This document shows positions 60,988 to 64,000 of a stretch of 64,000 bases of DNA, one piece after another. The DNA is taken from assembly GCF_001592935.1 (NCBI RefSeq), contig NZ_LRDB01000012.1:328162-392161 (forward strand), read 5' to 3'. This stretch comes from Roseivirga echinicomitans. Its GTDB lineage: Bacteria > Bacteroidota > Bacteroidia > Cytophagales > Cyclobacteriaceae. Both the position numbers and the translations under genes were made by a program. The notes beneath the pieces are model-generated. The model worked only from the letters and a program-made list of their open reading frames with translations. It was not told where the DNA came from and ran no database searches. The number at the start of each line of letters is the position of its first letter. Within the stretch, counting starts at the first letter, position 1.

Positions 60988-62436
60988 ATGATTTGGAAAA
61001 GAAAAATTTACCTGAGCCTTACAGGGCTCTTTATGCTCTTTGCGTCCTATGGTCAGCAAAATAACTGGACGCTAGAGGAGTGTATTAATTACGCATGGCA
61101 AAACAACTTGACAGTTCGTTCTAGTGAACTGAATAAGTTGAACAGTGAAATTTCGCTGAAAGAATCGAAATTTGCCCTCCTACCCAGCTTAAGTGCTGGA
61201 GGAAATGTAGGGAAGTCTTTTGGTAGAACAATTGACCCCGTAACCAACGGCTTTATTAGTACCAGCTTTGTTAGTAGTGGGGTGTCTGCTAGCACATCGG
61301 TGACATTGTTTAATGGAGGAGCGTTAAGAAACTCTATTAAAAGAAATGAGCTTAATCTTGATGCAAGTGAGTTCGATCTTCAGAAAGCTAAGAATGATAT
61401 TGGTGTAACAGTAGCAACCAACTTTCTAAATGTTTTATTGGGCAGAGAGCAGTTGAAGAATGCTCAGTTTCAATTGGAGTCTTCTCAAGCGCAATTGGAA
61501 AGAACAAAAAAATTAGTGAACGCAGGATCACTTCCTATGACGAGCCAATTAGATTTGGAGTCTCAGGTTGCAACAAATGAGGTTTCAGTAGTGAACGCTG
61601 AAAACAGCTTACGTGCAGCCTCGCTTAACTTAAAGCAAGCCATGCAAATGCCTGCTGATGAGTCTTTGGAAGTTGTTGCTCCAGAAGTTTCTGTAGATCA
61701 GCTCGGTTTTATTTCTCAAAGCCCAAGTGAGATTTATAATATTGCAATGGGTGTGCAGCCAGAAATACAAAGTGCTGAGCTAGGAGTGAAAACTAGTGAA
61801 ATAGGAGTGGATATTGCTAAAAGTGCTTTTCTTCCAAGTTTGAGTTTGAGAGGTAGTGTTTCCACTAACCATTCTGGAAGGGCTAGGCAGTTGATTGGAA
61901 CGCAAGATGTTACTGTTCCTGCAAAGAACATTGGTTTTGTAGAAGGAACTAATCAATCTGTTTTTTCAAATCCAAGTCAACAGACTATACCTGTTTACGC
62001 AGAGAACTATGGTGTATTCAATCAGTATGATGACAACCTCGGTCAGTCAGTTTCAATAAATTTGAGCGTACCAATTTTCAGTAAGTACTCTAACAGTGCG
62101 AATCTACAAAGGGCTCAAATCACTAAGCAGCGTGCCGAGATAACGTCAATGAACACGAGAAATCAACTGAGGCAAAGTATAGAGTCAGCTTATAACAGTG
62201 CTTTAGCAGCATTAAATACATATAATGCGACACTTAAGCGTGTAACGGCATTAGAAGAGTCGTTCAGAGCTACTGAACAACGGTTCAATGTAGGTGACGT
62301 AAACAACCTTGATTACCAAATTGCGAGCAATAACTTGTTTTCAGCGAGAGCGGATTTAATTCGAAACAAATACGAGTACATTTTTAGAACAAAGATTTTA
62401 GATTTCTATTTAGGGAACCCAATTACATTACAATAA
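60988..62436 (+). CDS. TolC family outer membrane efflux protein
   Basis: The 482-residue protein has a signal peptide (LFMLFASYGQ, about residue 22). Two tandem outer-membrane-efflux repeats of long coiled-coil helices follow: EECINYAWQNNLTVRSSELNKLNSEISLKESKFALLPSLSAGG and EIYNIAMGVQPEIQSAELGVKTSEIGVDIAKSAFLPSLSLRG. It forms the outer membrane channel of a tripartite pump. It is directly followed (one base) by the adaptor gene. Confidence 0.93.
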   Translation: MIWKRKIYLSLTGLFMLFASYGQQNNWTLEECINYAWQNNLTVRSSELNKLNSEISLKESKFALLPSLSAGGNVGKSFGRTIDPVTNGFISTSFVSSGVSASTSVTLFNGGALRNSIKRNELNLDASEFDLQKAKNDIGVTVATNFLNVLLGREQLKNAQFQLESSQAQLERTKKLVNAGSLPMTSQLDLESQVATNEVSVVNAENSLRAASLNLKQAMQMPADESLEVVAPEVSVDQLGFISQSPSEIYNIAMGVQPEIQSAELGVKTSEIGVDIAKSAFLPSLSLRGSVSTNHSGRARQLIGTQDVTVPAKNIGFVEGTNQSVFSNPSQQTIPVYAENYGVFNQYDDNLGQSVSINLSVPIFSKYSNSANLQRAQITKQRAEITSMNTRNQLRQSIESAYNSALAALNTYNATLKRVTALEESFRATEQRFNVGDVNNLDYQIASNNLFSARADLIRNKYEYIFRTKILDFYLGNPITLQ

Positions 62437-62437
62437 C

Positions 62438-63805
62438 ATGGCTAAGAAAAAGAAAGGATCAAATAAACTAATCTATATACTGTTAGTAGCAGTAGTGCTG
62501 ATTTTAGTAGTTGCCGTGGTTGGCAAACAAGCGGGCTTTATAGGCCAGGCTAAAACGTTAAAAGTTCAGATGGCATCTGCCAAAAAAGCTACTATTATAG
62601 AGAAGGTAACTGCCTCTGGTGTAGTTCAGCCTGTAACGGAAATCAAACTTAGCCCAGATGTGGCAGGAGAGATTATTGAATTGAATGTTGAAGAAGGAGA
62701 TTTTGTAACCGAAGGAATGATTTTGGTTAAAATTAGACCTGACAACTTGCAATCTGCATTGGAAAGAGCGAGAGCAAACCTGAATCAGCAGAAAGCCAAC
62801 TTGGCGTCTAGCATTGCTCAAGTAGCAAGAAACGAAGCACAATTACTTCAGTCTAAACAAGCTTTTGAACGTTCTGAGCAATTAAGAAAAGAGAATGTAA
62901 TCTCTGAATCTGATTTCGAAACGGCTAAGGCTAATTATGAAGTAGCTAAAAAGAATTTGGATGCTGCTAAAGAAAGCGTTAACGCTTCTGAGTATGTAAT
63001 TAAGTCAAGTCAAGCTACGGTAGAGGAGGCAGAAGAAAACGTAAGACTTACTGTGGTAAGAGCACCATCTTCTGGAACTGTATCGAAACTAGATGTTGAA
63101 AAAGGAGAGCGTGTGGTTGGAACTCAGCAAATGGCGGGTACTGAAATGATGCGTATTGCAGACTTGACAATGATGGAAGTGAGAGTTGATGTAAACGAAA
63201 ACGATATCATCAGAGTAACTCAAGGTGACACGGCTATCATTGATGTTGATTCATATAGCTCAATGGATAAAGAATTCAGAGGAATAGTAACTTCAATCGC
63301 TAATACGGCAAATGCTAAATCATCTGCAGATGCAGTAACAGAATTCGAAGTGAAAATCAGAATCCTGAATGAGTCATTTGCAGACTTACTTTCTGAGATT
63401 AAAAGTGCTTCTCCATTCAGGCCAGGAATGACTGCCAGTGTTGAAATCATTACCAACACAAAATCGGGAGTTCTTTCTGTTCCATTGTCGGCTGTAACTA
63501 CGAGAAACCCAAATGCAAAAGTAACAGAGGGTCAGACCACAGGAACCAATGCTGTTGTGACTACAAATGCCTCATCAAAGGATGAAACCAAAGAAGTGGT
63601 GTTTATTGATGAAGGTGGAAAAGCCAAAATGGTTGTAGTGAAAACCGGTATCAGTGATTACGACAATATTGAAGTATTGGAAGGTTTGAAAGAAGGAGAT
63701 GTTGTAGTTTCTGGTCCATTCTTAGTAGTGTCTAAAACTATCAAAGAAGGTGATTTGATTGAGAAAACTGCGGCTAAAAACTTTGGTGCCACATCTAATA
63801 ATTAA
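62438..63805 (+). CDS. RND/MacA-type periplasmic adaptor (HlyD family)
   Basis: The 455-residue protein has an N-terminal membrane anchor (about 10-30). A lipoyl-like half (SGVVQPVTEIKLSPDVAGEIIELNVEEGDFVTEGMILVKI) precedes a long coiled-coil hairpin (about 110-210, RARANLNQQKANLASSIAQVARNEAQLLQSKQ), the second lipoyl half (VRAPSSGTVSKLDVEKGERVVGTQ), beta-barrel and membrane-proximal domains. It joins TolC with an inner membrane pump. No pump gene follows within the window, and a terminator lies 40 bases downstream. Confidence 0.93.
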   Translation: MAKKKKGSNKLIYILLVAVVLILVVAVVGKQAGFIGQAKTLKVQMASAKKATIIEKVTASGVVQPVTEIKLSPDVAGEIIELNVEEGDFVTEGMILVKIRPDNLQSALERARANLNQQKANLASSIAQVARNEAQLLQSKQAFERSEQLRKENVISESDFETAKANYEVAKKNLDAAKESVNASEYVIKSSQATVEEAEENVRLTVVRAPSSGTVSKLDVEKGERVVGTQQMAGTEMMRIADLTMMEVRVDVNENDIIRVTQGDTAIIDVDSYSSMDKEFRGIVTSIANTANAKSSADAVTEFEVKIRILNESFADLLSEIKSASPFRPGMTASVEIITNTKSGVLSVPLSAVTTRNPNAKVTEGQTTGTNAVVTTNASSKDETKEVVFIDEGGKAKMVVVKTGISDYDNIEVLEGLKEGDVVVSGPFLVVSKTIKEGDLIEKTAAKNFGATSNN

Positions 63806-63845
63806 GATCAAGAGAGGCCTTTAAAGGCCGTCTGAAAGTATATTT

Positions 63846-63882
63846 ATCCCTGTAAGTGATTTTGCGTACAGGGATTTTTTTT
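63846..63882 (+). terminator. Terminator after the efflux adaptor gene
   Basis: ATCCCTGTA (63846-63854) pairs with TACAGGGAT (63867-63875) with a 12-base loop and a T run. A separate GGCCTTTAAAGGCC dyad lies at 63816-63829. The remaining bases to 64000 show no gene. Confidence 0.85.
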
Positions 63883-64000
63883 GACTTGAATTATTGGCAA
63901 TCTCGTTTATGACAAACAACAAGCTCTTTTGTCATCTTATGATTTGAAAACCAAGGAGCAACTGTTATAGATTCCTAACCTGATTTCTCAAAGGCTTTTG

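Noticed and set aside
1..64000. rRNA or tRNA genes, biosynthetic cluster, prophage or integrative element
   Set aside because: I read the gaps on both strands and saw no cloverleaf-like or rRNA sequence, no synthase modules and no integrase, transposase or phage structural genes. A covariance search would be needed to exclude small RNAs.

Overview
The window is an ordinary chromosomal segment of a Bacteroidota bacterium, most likely a marine member of the Cytophagales (a Roseivirga/Fulvivirga-like lineage is my guess; genus is not decidable from here). The support is: promoters of the Bacteroidota type (TTTG or TTG, about 20 bases, then TAnnTTTG) in front of many genes; few Shine-Dalgarno sequences; families typical of the phylum (glutamine synthetase III, fused E1 alpha/beta dehydrogenase, HmuY, DUF5723, DUF6607, DUF4197, stand-alone FtsX-type permeases); and many lipoproteins. 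I see no rRNA, tRNA, CRISPR array, transposase, integrase or prophage gene.

Layout. 1-1400: a four-gene membrane/XRE-regulator operon (50-aa membrane peptide, DUF2975, HTH, DUF4870) with a palindrome over its promoter. 1463-10913: hemB, then a long minus-strand run holding a lipoprotein hydrolase, a fatty acid desaturase, a GroES-like protein, a short MscS-like protein, a 788-aa membrane hydrolase, a RidA-family protein, GNAT and aminopeptidase P. 11105-16944: a haem uptake locus (LuxR-type regulator, TonB receptor, HmuY, DUF6607) with shared operator-like sequence, then a lipoprotein. 17163-30739: central metabolism and translation (alanine dehydrogenase, fused 2-oxoacid dehydrogenase E1, MtaB, glutamine synthetase III, LeuRS) with a haem-binding protein and small envelope proteins.

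26888-32366 is rich in non-coding repeats: GC-rich palindromes, a heptamer tandem array that supplies the leuS stop codon, and three copies of a double-hairpin REP/MITE-like element. 32367-41344 holds an orphan FtsX permease, an unrecognised 707-aa beta-helix protein divergent from a RapA-type SWI2/SNF2 ATPase (unexpected in this phylum), and the CbpA/CbpM chaperone pair. 41560-47863 holds small enzymes, a 1-Cys peroxiredoxin, GtrA and a GT39 glycosyltransferase.

47876-49482 is a compact minus-strand module of SPFH protein, a 48-aa DUF4177-like protein, a 56-aa Arc/CopG-type DNA-binding protein and SdpI. The two small genes were found by reading the strand directly. An inverted repeat sits just upstream. 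This is the best candidate here for a little-described system. 49674-63805 holds a DUF4349 lipoprotein, a D-threonine-aldolase-like enzyme, a second orphan permease, an EEP nuclease/phosphatase, PspC, a lipoprotein plus DUF5723 outer-membrane pair, thyA, a class IV aminotransferase, SdaAB, and TolC plus an RND/MacA-type adaptor.

All calls come from reading the sequence and recalling families; no database search was run.
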